64,000 bases of DNA from DATGMP01 sp035293565. Its GTDB lineage: Bacteria; Pseudomonadota; Alphaproteobacteria; BOG-932; Roseiterribacteraceae. Under the pieces are notes generated by a model. It saw only the letters and a list, made by a program, of their open reading frames with translations, made no database searches and had not been told where the DNA came from. The DNA lies in NCBI GenBank assembly GCA_035293565.1, contig DATGMP010000125.1, positions 1 through 64,000 on the forward strand. Direction: 5' to 3'. The translations under genes were made by a program, and so were the position numbers. Of the stretch, positions 16,913 to 25,878 are shown in pieces; within the stretch, counting starts at the first letter, position 1, and every line of letters starts with the position of its first letter.

Positions 16913-18154
16913 TCACTCCTCGTCCTCGGAAGCGAGGATCACGCGCTCGGCGCCGGCAGCGATCTCAGCATCGTCCTCAATGCGCTCCCAGATGTGCCCG
17001 TACAGTTCCATCACGAGCTCGATCGAGGTGTGTCCCATCAGCTTCATCAGCCGCTTTGGCTTGACCCCTTGTTCGATCCACGCCGAAGCCGCGGCATGGC
17101 GCATTGAATAGGGGTTATGGGCGGCACGTGGGTCTGGATCTTCGTCCGTCCCGGCGTTGCGGGTCACGCCAGCTGCGATCAGCAGCGGCTCCCAGATTTC
17201 ATGATAGAAATGGTAGTAGGAGATCGGCGACCCATCTTCCTGGGCGAACAGCATATGCACGCGGCGGCCGGGCTTACCGCTCGGCAAGCGCAAGTTCCCA
17301 GCCTTGCGGTCAACGGTGCGTGCCAGCCAAGCGCGAAGGGCGGCGCTCCCGGCTGGCCCGATCGGCACCGCTCGATTGCCGGCGGCCGATTTCGGCGGTC
17401 CGAGTTGCTTCCTGCGATCCAGTCTCTCGACGATTCGCACGAAGGGTGACTTGAGACTAGCCGCAGCGAAGACATTCGGGCGCTGGAGACCAAGAATTTC
17501 CGATGGCCTCAAACCGCCGAAGAAGCCCAGCATGACCATCGCGAGTGCTTGGCCCCGATCCTGATTCGATTGGCGCTCCGCCGCGTTTAGAATGGCTCGG
17601 ATCTCAGTCTTAGTTGGTATCTCAACCTCGACCTTGCTGCGGTCGCTGTGCTCGATTCTGGTGGCCGTGGCGGGGTTGACCGCGATAAGGCCGTGACGCT
17701 GGCAGTAAGACAATGCCATGCAGAGCGATCGCCGCACTTTGACCGTCATCGCATATGAGAGTTCGAGCGCCAGCGCATCGACGAATGATTGACAGGCGGG
17801 CGCGTTCAGGCGGGAGAGTTTCAGGGTTGCAATCGGGAAGCGCACAACGTGGTTTTCGAGGTGCGAGCGGTATTGCTCATGCGTCGTGAATTCTCGTTTC
17901 CCGGCCTTGACCAGCGCTTCGATGTGGTCGAGCCAGGCCCGAGCGCCTTCGAGCACGGTCTGGCTCTTCGCATCGGGAATATGCGTCCCTGCGGCGAGCT
18001 GGGATTCGATCCGAATGCGCTCGTTGTCCGCTGCTTTCCACGTGGGAAAGTTTCGGCGGTGGCGCTTAACGTCGGCGTCGACGTAGTCGAGCTGGTACGA
18101 CCGTCCGGTTTTGCCGTTCTTTCGTTTCCAGTCGACTGGATTGATGGTCGCCAT
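16913..18154 (-). CDS. int: Tyrosine recombinase (site-specific integrase)
   Basis: The 413-aa product would integrate and excise the element at tRNA-Arg(CCT). An N-terminal arm-binding region (GKTGRSYQLDYVDADVKRHR) and a SAM-like core-binding domain lead to the catalytic domain: first Arg in GFFGGLRPSEILGLQ, box II as PYSMRHAAASAW with Tyr in place of the usual first His, then LMGHTSIELVMELYGHIW with the nucleophile Tyr in MELYGH. The C-terminal ~25 residues are acidic. Length is normal and no lesion is seen, so it should be active. Its start lies inside the 3' end of the excisionase-like gene, giving coupled translation. Confidence 0.95.
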   Translation of the reverse strand: MATINPVDWKRKNGKTGRSYQLDYVDADVKRHRRNFPTWKAADNERIRIESQLAAGTHIPDAKSQTVLEGARAWLDHIEALVKAGKREFTTHEQYRSHLENHVVRFPIATLKLSRLNAPACQSFVDALALELSYAMTVKVRRSLCMALSYCQRHGLIAVNPATATRIEHSDRSKVEVEIPTKTEIRAILNAAERQSNQDRGQALAMVMLGFFGGLRPSEILGLQRPNVFAAASLKSPFVRIVERLDRRKQLGPPKSAAGNRAVPIGPAGSAALRAWLARTVDRKAGNLRLPSGKPGRRVHMLFAQEDGSPISYYHFYHEIWEPLLIAAGVTRNAGTDEDPDPRAAHNPYSMRHAAASAWIEQGVKPKRLMKLMGHTSIELVMELYGHIWERIEDDAEIAAGAERVILASEDEE

Positions 18155-18398
18155 TGATCTGGCCTTCGGAACTCACTGGTCTGGTCTTGTTCATCGCGTC
18201 CCGCGCGCGATTCTCGATATGCGCCCGGAGAGCCGAACGCGCTGAAAAGATGATCCCATTTTCCTTCCAGATCGGCCACCCCCCGGCGATTTCGACCACG
18301 TGATAAACGCGTCGCCGAGGCCAGCCTAATTCGGCGGCGATTGCCTCGGCACCTTCGAGAAGGTCGTCTGCTAGAATGCTCTGGCCGATAGAAGACAT
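18066..18398 (-). CDS. Excisionase-like winged-helix DNA-binding protein
   Basis: The product is 110 aa. Residues ~8-62 (LLEGAEAIAAELGWPRRRVY then HVVEIAGGWPIWKENG and ARSALRAHIEN) match small MerR/AlpA-like winged-helix proteins that act as recombination directionality factors or transcription factors. The last ~45 residues are basic, and their coding overlaps the integrase start by 89 nt in another frame. Position directly before int suggests control of excision. It could alternatively regulate int expression only. Confidence 0.75.
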   Translation of the reverse strand: MSSIGQSILADDLLEGAEAIAAELGWPRRRVYHVVEIAGGWPIWKENGIIFSARSALRAHIENRARDAMNKTRPVSSEGQINGDHQSSRLETKERQNRTVVPARLRRRRR

Positions 18399-18722
18399 AT
18401 TTCACCCGTTCTATTCATTGACGGATCCTGCTCGGCTCGGCTTACGATCGAAGGCGTTGTCCTTATATTCTTCCGAACGAGCGCCTCACTCAGCTAACCC
18501 CTTTGCGAACGCTTGAGAACCGCTGGAAATCTCCAGGAGGGCAAAGACCGAAGAAGGGCAACGGCCGGAAAATACGGGAGATGAGGCAGGCTTCGGGAAA
18601 AGGCGTCGCCAAACCCCGGCTCATGTAACAATTCGGCCGCTTCGTCTCCTAATAGATTGAGAGCTGCTCGACGGCTCGCTCCGACGCAGAACAGCCTGCG
18701 TCACAGACCATGGAGAACCACG
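18399..18722. promoter_or_regulatory. Divergent intergenic region between xis/int and the GHKL gene
   Basis: This 324-nt stretch has no supported gene. It must contain promoters for the leftward xis-int pair and the rightward GHKL gene. A small dyad CTGGA-AATC-TCCAG lies near 18523-18537. GGAG about 8 nt before 18723 serves as the ribosome-binding site of the GHKL gene. No other repeat stands out. Confidence 0.4.
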
Positions 18723-20567
18723 ATGTTGAACAACGAAACCCCACGAGATCCCACCGAGCCACTGAGTCCGTCTTGGGGAGACGACGCTCCCCGAGGAGGC
18801 AAGGCGGTTATGAATCGCATTCTCAAGGAGAATGCGACGGTCCCGCTCTTCTTCGCGCAGACGCTGATCCAATCGCTCCGCGACGTCGGCTACAACCACA
18901 CCACCTCAGCCCTGTGCGAACACGTCGATAATGCGATTCAGGCCGGCGCGTCCGAGGTCCGCATCTTCTTCCGTCAGAGCGGCGGCAAAGGAGAATATGA
19001 AATCGATGCTGGCGTCTACGACAATGGCCGCGGCATGTCGCCGACGGTGCTGAAGGTCGCAACCGCGTTCGGCGGCTCGATGAACTACGGCAATCGCAAT
19101 GGGATCGCCCGCTTCGGCATGGGAATGAAGACGGCCGCTCTTAGCATGTGTCCCGTGATGGAGCTTCATTCCTGGCAGGAGCCGCAGGCGATCTACAGCA
19201 TGACGCTCGATGTCGAAGCGATCGGCAAGGAGCGAGCGAATCTCGTCGAACTGCCCGAGCCAAATCTCTCGAGCGAGTTTCCCGATGAGATCGCCGACTT
19301 CTTTCACAAGCCGCTATCCTACCCAACCAATCGCGCCGAACAGGAGCTGTTCGTTTCTCCTGGCGACGATCTCTACGAACGTCTTGGGCCGTCTGGCACG
19401 ATTGTCTACATGCCGCGATGCGATCGGCTCACCTACGCGAAGGCGAAGACGCTGGTCGACCACGCGGTCAAGGAAATGTCGCGCGTATACCGCCGCGCTA
19501 TTGCCGATGGCCTGCGGCTGTACGTCAATAACCGCCTGGTGGAGGCGTTCGACCCGACTTACGCCATGGCGAATGCACGCCATTCGCGTTTCCTCGGGGA
19601 CGAGCCCAAGCAGAGCCGCCTGATCGTAAACCGGACGCTGAAGATCAAGCTCTCGGAGAACGCCGAGGAGACGGCGCCGATCCAGATCCGAATCTACCGA
19701 TTGCCGCTTGAGGAGTGGTACGGATTGCCTCGCAAGACGCTGCGCAACGATCTGCGGGTCTTCGATGGCTTGACTGTCTCGATCTTGCGTAACAATCGCG
19801 AGGTGTTCGCTGGCGCCTTGCCAAAGATCACCACGCGCCACAGCGTCACGCACTGGTATCGAATCCAGATCGACTTCCCCGGCGTGCTCGACGAGGCCTT
19901 TGGCGTCGCGGCAAACAAGCAGGGCGTCCGTATGAAAGGCTACGTCGAGGACGCGATCAAGGAGGAGATCGGTGACGAGATCACGACGATCAACGACGAG
20001 ATCAAGCGCTTCCAGGCGGCCCAGGCCTCCGCGCGCGCCCCCGCCAAGCCGAGCACTAGCGAGGCGAAGGCCGGCGACGCGGACGCCTTCCAGGTCACGC
20101 CGTTGGCGCCGGTTACGCCCGAGGAAGAGGCGCAGCTCGATGCCAATCTGAGGGGCTTGGCTTTGACATTGAAGCGAGATGGGGAGACCGAGGAAGAGGC
20201 GTTCGCGCGCGTGAAGAGCTCGAAATACATCATCGACTTCAGGCATGACGAATATTGGCCCTTTTACGATGTGAAACACCATTTCGGTCGCGTGATTCTG
20301 ACCGTCAACACGGCACATCCCTTCTTTACCGGGCTGTATGACCCCGTAAGCAAGATGAGCGCGCCGAACCCGCCGGAAGAAACCGACGACGTCGCCGGGC
20401 CCGCTTCCGAAACGCAAGACGGGCCGATCGTGGCGCTCGACCTGCTGCTTCTCTCGCTGGCTCGGACGCAAGGCCGCCTCGCTGGCACCAGCGACGATGC
20501 CCGGAAGTTACTTGAGGGCTTGCGCCGGGAGTGGTCCGAGACCTACCGAGTCCAGATGACCGCATAG
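18723..20567 (+). CDS. GHKL-type ATPase (Hsp90/MutL/MORC fold), putative defence component
   Basis: The product is 614 aa. All ATP-binding boxes of the GHKL fold are present: N-box E66-HVDNAIQAGA (Glu66, Asn70), G1 box DNGRGM at 100-105, and G2 box RFGMGMKTAAL at 130-140. The central part (IVYMPRCDRLTYAKAKTLVD, RTLKIKLSENAEE) resembles the S5-like domain that follows GHKL in MutL/MORC proteins. The last ~120 residues include an Ala/Pro-rich hinge and an IIDFRHDEYWPFYDVKHHFG segment I cannot assign. No nuclease or coiled coil was recognised. It stands first in a plus-strand series with a sigma-like protein, a STAND NTPase and a nuclease. Function unknown; defence or DNA sensing is inference from the fold and neighbours. 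Confidence 0.8.
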   Translation: MLNNETPRDPTEPLSPSWGDDAPRGGKAVMNRILKENATVPLFFAQTLIQSLRDVGYNHTTSALCEHVDNAIQAGASEVRIFFRQSGGKGEYEIDAGVYDNGRGMSPTVLKVATAFGGSMNYGNRNGIARFGMGMKTAALSMCPVMELHSWQEPQAIYSMTLDVEAIGKERANLVELPEPNLSSEFPDEIADFFHKPLSYPTNRAEQELFVSPGDDLYERLGPSGTIVYMPRCDRLTYAKAKTLVDHAVKEMSRVYRRAIADGLRLYVNNRLVEAFDPTYAMANARHSRFLGDEPKQSRLIVNRTLKIKLSENAEETAPIQIRIYRLPLEEWYGLPRKTLRNDLRVFDGLTVSILRNNREVFAGALPKITTRHSVTHWYRIQIDFPGVLDEAFGVAANKQGVRMKGYVEDAIKEEIGDEITTINDEIKRFQAAQASARAPAKPSTSEAKAGDADAFQVTPLAPVTPEEEAQLDANLRGLALTLKRDGETEEEAFARVKSSKYIIDFRHDEYWPFYDVKHHFGRVILTVNTAHPFFTGLYDPVSKMSAPNPPEETDDVAGPASETQDGPIVALDLLLLSLARTQGRLAGTSDDARKLLEGLRREWSETYRVQMTA

Positions 20568-20783
20568 CTGGCAGGAGGGCGGCGCGGGTAGCGTCGCCCT
20601 CTTGGCCAAATGACTTCGATCGGATAATGTGAAACTTGAGTTGAGCTGAGTCCCGAGGAGGACCGGATCGCTTCGCCCGGGCATAGCGTCCCGATCGAAG
20701 ATCCCCGGTTTCGCTGACGACACACTTGGCCGCTCGACACCCTGCGGACCAATAGCGGTTCGCACAGACAGTGGGACTGAACC

Positions 20784-21272
20784 ATGGCGGACCTTCCGCA
20801 GCCTTGGCGCGCCTATGCGTGCCTCCAAGCCGAACTTGCCCGTAGATCCAATCTCGATGCCTGCAGTTGGGGCATCGAAGCCGGCTTAGATCATCTTGCT
20901 TCCCGCGACTCTTTCGACGATTCGTCGATCGGCGCCGAAATCGCCAAGGCTCGATCGACCGCAATTCGGCGCGAGCGCAGCCGCGCCCGGTGGCGCGCCC
21001 TTCGTCTTGCCCCTGTCCTGCCACGCAATACCGCGCCCGAGCTCCTCCTGCTCGCCCGCAGCGACCTGCGAGCGATGCAGTCGCGAGTCAGCGCGTCAGA
21101 CTGGCAGCTCCTGCTCGGGTTAGCTGAGGGCGAGGCGTATGCCGACCTCGCGCCGGTCGCGGGCAAGAGCGCGGCCGCATTGCGGGTAGCCGCGACGCGA
21201 CTGCGGGCGAGGCTCCGCGCCGCCCTGGCCGCCGCGGATCGGGTTGAACCGATCCTGGCCTCAGTGCAGTGA
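20784..21272 (+). CDS. Sigma-region-4-like helix-turn-helix protein
   Basis: The product is 162 aa. The C-terminal segment SASDWQLLLGLAEGEAYADL then AGKSAAALRVAATRLRARLR has the shape of a sigma-70 region 4 or LuxR-type HTH (acidic helix, turn, basic recognition helix). The N-terminal half (LQAELARRSNLDACSWGIEA) is helical and lacks an obvious sigma region 2 core-binding motif, so it is probably not a complete sigma factor. It sits 10 nt before the NTPase gene, suggesting one transcript and possibly a regulator of the downstream pair. A hairpin (GAGGGCG/CGCCCTC, 20575-20601) separates it from the GHKL gene. Confidence 0.65.
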   Translation: MADLPQPWRAYACLQAELARRSNLDACSWGIEAGLDHLASRDSFDDSSIGAEIAKARSTAIRRERSRARWRALRLAPVLPRNTAPELLLLARSDLRAMQSRVSASDWQLLLGLAEGEAYADLAPVAGKSAAALRVAATRLRARLRAALAAADRVEPILASVQ

Positions 21273-21282
21273 GGGGGCGGCG

Positions 21283-23154
21283 ATGAAACCGGGGCCGACC
21301 ACAACTTCGGGAAGCGTGAACGACACTCCTAACTATGCGTGGACCCGCTTTTGGGTTCCCAGAACCGGCAGCATCAACCTCGGAGATGGCGGTTTCATGG
21401 TCGACCCGGCCGAGCCGCTATTGTGGAGCAGCGGGACTGCGCCGACCGCCTTGCCAGAGTTGGAACGGTATCCTGGTCTTGTTCTATTGGGCGAACCGGG
21501 CATCGGAAAGTCGGATACGCTCAAAGTGGAAGCCCTGCGTCTCCAAGCACGCGCTGACGGCAGCGTTTCGGTTCACGTCGACCTCAGAAGCTTCTCGAGC
21601 GAAGCCTTTCTTTTCCAGCGGGTCTTCGAGAGCCCCGAAATGGCATCGTGGAAGAGCGACCAATCGCACTTAACACTGCATCTCGATAGCCTAGACGAGG
21701 CACTCCTACGCATCGATTCAATTGCGAACCTGATCACAGCGGAACTTCCAAATCTGCCGACCGACAGGATGTCGCTCAGGATTGCTTGCCGCACGGCCGT
21801 TTGGCCCGAAATGACGTTGGAGCCCGTGCTCCAGTCGATTTGGGGTGAGGATCGGGTCGGTGTTTTCGAGCTCGCACCGCTTCGCAGAACCGACGTTATT
21901 GCCGCGGCGCATCAGGAGGGGATTGACCCCGCCGCCTTCGTGACCGAGCTCTACGCCGCCAACGCGGTGCCGTTTGCCATCAAGCCGCTGACGTTGAAGT
22001 TGCTCCTGACACTCTATGCGCGCGATCAGAAGCTGCCGCGCCGGCTGACTGATCTTTATATGCAGGGCTGTCTCAGCCTGTGCGAGGAGCAAAATCCAAG
22101 TCGACGGGACACACGACGAACTGGCAGCCTGAACGCGCGACAACGGCTTCGCATAGCGGGCAAACTGGCCTGCGTCACCATGTTTGCCAATCGATATGCG
22201 ATATGGACCGGCTTGGAAACCGACGCGTTTCCGCCGGAAGACGTCGCGCTCTCGAAAATTGCTGTTGGTGTCGAGCAGGGCGAGTTTCCGGAGTTTGAGG
22301 TTACTGAAAACGCTGTTCGGGAAGTCCTCGACACCGGGCTGTTCAATGCGCGGGGGCCTTCAAGGATCGGTTGGGCGCATCAAAGTTACGCAGAGTTCCT
22401 GGCTGCGGCCTATCTGATCGAGAAGGCGGTTTCCGCAACGAACATTCTCAGGCTGCTCCTTCATCCCGCCGGCGGGCTTATCCCTCAACTCGCCGTGGTA
22501 GCGGCATGGGTGGCGTCACTCAACCATGAGGTCCGAACCGAGCTCATATCAAACGAGCCGCTCGCTTTGCTGCACGGCGACCTCGCCGCGTGGAGCCAAA
22601 CGGATATCGCGCGCCTGACGAGTTCGCTTCTGAAAGCCTACGACGAGCAACGCACCCACGACTTTATGCCGGGCCGACTGCTCGCCTATTCAAAGCTGGC
22701 TCACCCGGGCTTGGCGGACAAGCTTCAACCGTACCTGAAAGACCGATCAAAAAACGCGGTGGTGAGACGCGCTTCGTTCGACATAGCAGAAGCCTGTAGC
22801 GTAACGGGCTTAACACAGGAACTGGTCGACGTCGCCTTCGATCCGTCGGACGACGCAACTATCAGGTCGCGCGCCATTTCGGCCCTTGGCGCGTGTGGAG
22901 ACGCGAGCTTCTTTCCGCAGCTGCTTCCTTTTGCGCGGGATGAAATCGGCCCGGACTCGAATTGCGAGATCAAAGGGCAGGCGCTCAAGATCTTGTGGCC
23001 TAACTTCATCAGCGCAGCAGATCTGTTTTCGATCGTCACTCAACCGAATGATGGCTTTTTTGGCGCCTACGCCCACTTCCTGACGCACAAATTGCCCAAA
23101 ACGCTAACCGTCGGCGACCTCACGTCGGCGTTAAGCTGGTCGACCCAGTTTTGA
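21283..23154 (+). CDS. STAND/NACHT-like NTPase with C-terminal helical repeats
   Basis: The product is 623 aa, starting at ATG 21283 with GAGGGGG upstream. Walker A is GEPGIGKS at about 70-77; Walker B is LHLDSLDEAL around 132-141 with the doubled acidic DxxDE pattern of NACHT/STAND ATPases; SLRIACRTAVWP around 170 fits a sensor region. A helical winged-type section follows (PFAIKPLTLKLLLTLYARDQ; WAHQSYAEFLAAAYLIEKAV, the latter typical of NACHT proteins). From ~430 onward, HEAT-like repeats appear (RASFDIAEACSVTGL, RSRAISALGACGDASFFPQL). Its stop overlaps the next gene's TTG start. This architecture is that of bacterial immune NTPases that sense phage proteins. No effector domain is fused, so the next gene is the probable effector. 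Confidence 0.85.
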   Translation: MKPGPTTTSGSVNDTPNYAWTRFWVPRTGSINLGDGGFMVDPAEPLLWSSGTAPTALPELERYPGLVLLGEPGIGKSDTLKVEALRLQARADGSVSVHVDLRSFSSEAFLFQRVFESPEMASWKSDQSHLTLHLDSLDEALLRIDSIANLITAELPNLPTDRMSLRIACRTAVWPEMTLEPVLQSIWGEDRVGVFELAPLRRTDVIAAAHQEGIDPAAFVTELYAANAVPFAIKPLTLKLLLTLYARDQKLPRRLTDLYMQGCLSLCEEQNPSRRDTRRTGSLNARQRLRIAGKLACVTMFANRYAIWTGLETDAFPPEDVALSKIAVGVEQGEFPEFEVTENAVREVLDTGLFNARGPSRIGWAHQSYAEFLAAAYLIEKAVSATNILRLLLHPAGGLIPQLAVVAAWVASLNHEVRTELISNEPLALLHGDLAAWSQTDIARLTSSLLKAYDEQRTHDFMPGRLLAYSKLAHPGLADKLQPYLKDRSKNAVVRRASFDIAEACSVTGLTQELVDVAFDPSDDATIRSRAISALGACGDASFFPQLLPFARDEIGPDSNCEIKGQALKILWPNFISAADLFSIVTQPNDGFFGAYAHFLTHKLPKTLTVGDLTSALSWSTQF

Positions 23155-25568
23155 AAGCGAGCGGATACAACGGCGATTTCCATCGAAAACAGCTTGCCGA
23201 TGCGATTTTGCTGCTTGGGTGGAAACATCTGTCCGACCCCACCGTAACCGCGCCCTTTGTTGATCATGTTCTCTCGCGGCTGGATCAGGCTGGGGATCTG
23301 TTCCGCGGCACCGATTATAAGGCTCGAGAGAGGTTCTTTGCTCAATTGAGCTCGGACGAGACGCGACGGCATGAGTTTCTGATCGCTGCCGCCTCTAGGA
23401 AGCTTGAGCGGATGCAAGCCTGGGCGTTGTTAAAATGCTCATTGTGCGAACGGCAGGATTTTCAGTGGCTTCTCGATATCTCGCCTGGCGGTTCCTCGCC
23501 TGTCGCCGGCGCGGATCCCGACTCGCTCTGCGCCTTCATCGAGCTGATCTTCAATCAGGATGATGCCAGCCAATTCGAGGCCCTGTTCCAAGCCTGCGGT
23601 CGGTGGCCGGCACTCGGGGCGAGATTTAGCTGGCTGTTCGATGGCATCGACTACCATTCACCGGAAGCGCAACAGCAACGCCAAACGCATCTCTTGATGA
23701 AATCATACGAGGATCGCCGTCCGCCGCCAGTGACACCGCCGCCGGCGGAACGGGTTCAGCATTGGCTACGAGCCTATGATTGCGGCGATGTTTCCGCATG
23801 GTGGCGGCTCAATCTTGATCTGACATTATCGGCCGAAAGCACCCATTACGGCTCTGACCTGGATTGTGTTATCACCAGCATGGCCGGATGGCGGGACGCC
23901 GATGACGGCACTCGCAAAGCGATCGTCAGCGTCGCCGAATGCTATCTCTTCGATGCCGAATCTCAGGTTGACCAGGTGATCGGCACGACCCAGTTTCGCT
24001 ACGGCGATCTGGCCGCGTTTCGCGCCCTGATCCTTCTCAAGCAGGTGCGACCGGATGTTTACGCCTGTCTTCCCCACGAGGTCTGGCGCAATTGGGCCCC
24101 GGTTGCCGCGATAGTTCCGTACGACACCGGAAACGACGATACGGCACTTGTTCAGGAGGTTATCGCTCAGGCCTCAACCGCTGCAGCTGCCGAATTCGCT
24201 AAGTCGGTAGTGCGCATAGTGCAACTCGAAAGGGCGGCCGCTGCAAAGAAACCCGAGGGCGAGCAGCAGAATCAAGTCGAACCGTTCCACGTCCTTCGCA
24301 CGCTCGATAATTGCTGGGGCAATTCCTTTCTGAAGATAGGGCTGTTCGGCGAACTCTCGAATTCCGAAAACTCGCCGGCGCAGTTTCAGTCAATCCTGCG
24401 GCCACTGATAAAAGCCAGCTTCGAGCCGGCTCGCACCTCAGCGTTAGCCCTGCTCGCAGACCGTCGGCCGGAAAAACGAGACTATGTTCTGGCCGCCGCA
24501 TCCGAGCTGCTCAGTACCAGCGGACGCGTCGCATGGCCCACCATCTGGGAAATCCTACAGAGCGACACTGAATTCGGCAGAAAGCTGTTCCTGGACCTCG
24601 CCTATTATTATCGCCTGCAAGCGAATTTCTACGTAGCGCTGACCGAAACGGAACTCGGCGAGCTTTACGTTTGGCTGGAGCAGACGTTTCCAAGAGCAGA
24701 GGAGGCTAGACTTACCGGCCAAGCTCGTTTTGTCGGCGCGCGCGACATGGTCGGCGATCTCCGCGACGGCATCCTCAGGCATCTCGTCAATCTCGGAACA
24801 GCTGCCGCGGTACAAGAGATGCGACGTGTCGTGGGCCGTCTGCCCAGCCTCAATTGGCTTCCCTATCAGTTAAACGAAGCCGAGCAGATCATGCGCATTC
24901 GAACCTGGTCGCCACTCACGACAAGCGAGCTCCTCGAACTCACAGGATCTCGGCGTGGGGTATTGATCCAAACGCCCGATCATCTCCGCCAATTGCTCAT
25001 TGAAGCGCTTCGCCAATATGAGGCAGAGCTCCACGGCGAGCAGACGCCCGTGCGCCTCCTATGGGATCGCCAGGCGAACGGAATGTGGCGGCCTGTCGAG
25101 GAGGACGCCATTTCCGACGACGTCAAACGGTTCTTGCAGCGGACGTTGAATAGTAGGGGCGTGCTCCCTAACCGCGAGGTCGAAATCGGCCGCGCGGCGG
25201 GCGCGCCCATTGGCCAGCGCACCGATATTCGGGTCGATGCGTTCCGCAGATCGGAGGACGGGACCCAGTACGACGTGATTACCGCTGTCGTTGAGACTAA
25301 GGGCTGTTGGAACGCCGAACTGCTCGCAGCACTCGAGACTCAGCTTTATCAGGACTATCTCGTACGCCTGGGCGCGCCTGTTGGAATCTATCTTGTTGGC
25401 TGGTTCGACAAACCAAAATGGGACGATGATGATTCTCGGAAGCGGCGGGTGCCCAACCTTACGATGGATGAACTGCAGAGCCGGCTGCACGATCAAGCGA
25501 TCAACTTACCTGCGGGCGTCCTGGTGGATGCCGTCGTCCTCGACTGCCATATTCATGGGCGCGACTGA
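23151..25568 (+). CDS. HEAT-like repeat protein with C-terminal PD-(D/E)XK nuclease
   Basis: The product is 805 aa. Roughly the first 640 residues are helical and repeat-like, continuing the style of the preceding NTPase's C-terminus (ADAILLLGWKHLSDPTVTAP, FEPARTSALALLADRRPEKR). The C-terminal ~115 residues form a restriction-endonuclease-like core: Asp in QRTDIRVDAF (~692), the E-x-K pair in TAVVETKGCWN (Glu715, Lys717), and Gln731 in LETQLYQDYLV, as in PD-(D/E)XK enzymes. The TTG start overlaps the NTPase stop (TTGA), giving translational coupling or a -1 frameshift product. Likely role: DNA-cleaving effector of the NTPase. I do not recognise the pair as a named defence system. Confidence 0.8.
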   Translation: MKASGYNGDFHRKQLADAILLLGWKHLSDPTVTAPFVDHVLSRLDQAGDLFRGTDYKARERFFAQLSSDETRRHEFLIAAASRKLERMQAWALLKCSLCERQDFQWLLDISPGGSSPVAGADPDSLCAFIELIFNQDDASQFEALFQACGRWPALGARFSWLFDGIDYHSPEAQQQRQTHLLMKSYEDRRPPPVTPPPAERVQHWLRAYDCGDVSAWWRLNLDLTLSAESTHYGSDLDCVITSMAGWRDADDGTRKAIVSVAECYLFDAESQVDQVIGTTQFRYGDLAAFRALILLKQVRPDVYACLPHEVWRNWAPVAAIVPYDTGNDDTALVQEVIAQASTAAAAEFAKSVVRIVQLERAAAAKKPEGEQQNQVEPFHVLRTLDNCWGNSFLKIGLFGELSNSENSPAQFQSILRPLIKASFEPARTSALALLADRRPEKRDYVLAAASELLSTSGRVAWPTIWEILQSDTEFGRKLFLDLAYYYRLQANFYVALTETELGELYVWLEQTFPRAEEARLTGQARFVGARDMVGDLRDGILRHLVNLGTAAAVQEMRRVVGRLPSLNWLPYQLNEAEQIMRIRTWSPLTTSELLELTGSRRGVLIQTPDHLRQLLIEALRQYEAELHGEQTPVRLLWDRQANGMWRPVEEDAISDDVKRFLQRTLNSRGVLPNREVEIGRAAGAPIGQRTDIRVDAFRRSEDGTQYDVITAVVETKGCWNAELLAALETQLYQDYLVRLGAPVGIYLVGWFDKPKWDDDDSRKRRVPNLTMDELQSRLHDQAINLPAGVLVDAVVLDCHIHGRD

Positions 25569-25641
25569 TCGCGTCCGGAACTGGCGCCGCCCCTTAACTT
25601 TCCGCCTTTACGCATCTCACTCGAATCAAAGGCCTTCAAAA

Positions 25642-25850
25642 GGGAAAGAGGGCCTTGCCCTCTCTCCCCCGCGAGCGCCGCCTGTGCAGGGCAGGGCCGC
25701 GCGCTCGCAAAGCTGCGTCCTAGTCTGACCCGCTGAATCCTGATCATCCAGCTCCGCTCGGCACTGCGGCCCGGCCCCGCTCGCCGGCCGCTCGCCCCCC
25801 TCTCTCCTGCGCGCTCACGCGCCCCCGGGAAGCACGCGCGGGTGCTTCCC
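25642..25850 (+). promoter_or_regulatory. Structured leader, copy 1 (before the ParB-like gene)
   Basis: Three nested or serial hairpins: GGGAAAGAGGGC/GCCCTCTCTCCC (one A-C mismatch, 25642-25668); a long imperfect inverted repeat with arms about 25669-25715 and 25750-25796; and a perfect 9-bp stem GGGAAGCAC/GTGCTTCCC (25827-25850). The gene start follows 28 nt later. A second, covarying copy precedes the DUF932 gene. Candidate single-stranded-DNA promoter or structured 5' leader RNA. Confidence 0.7.
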
Positions 25851-25878
25851 GTGCGCATTCTAGCAATGGAGGATAGCG

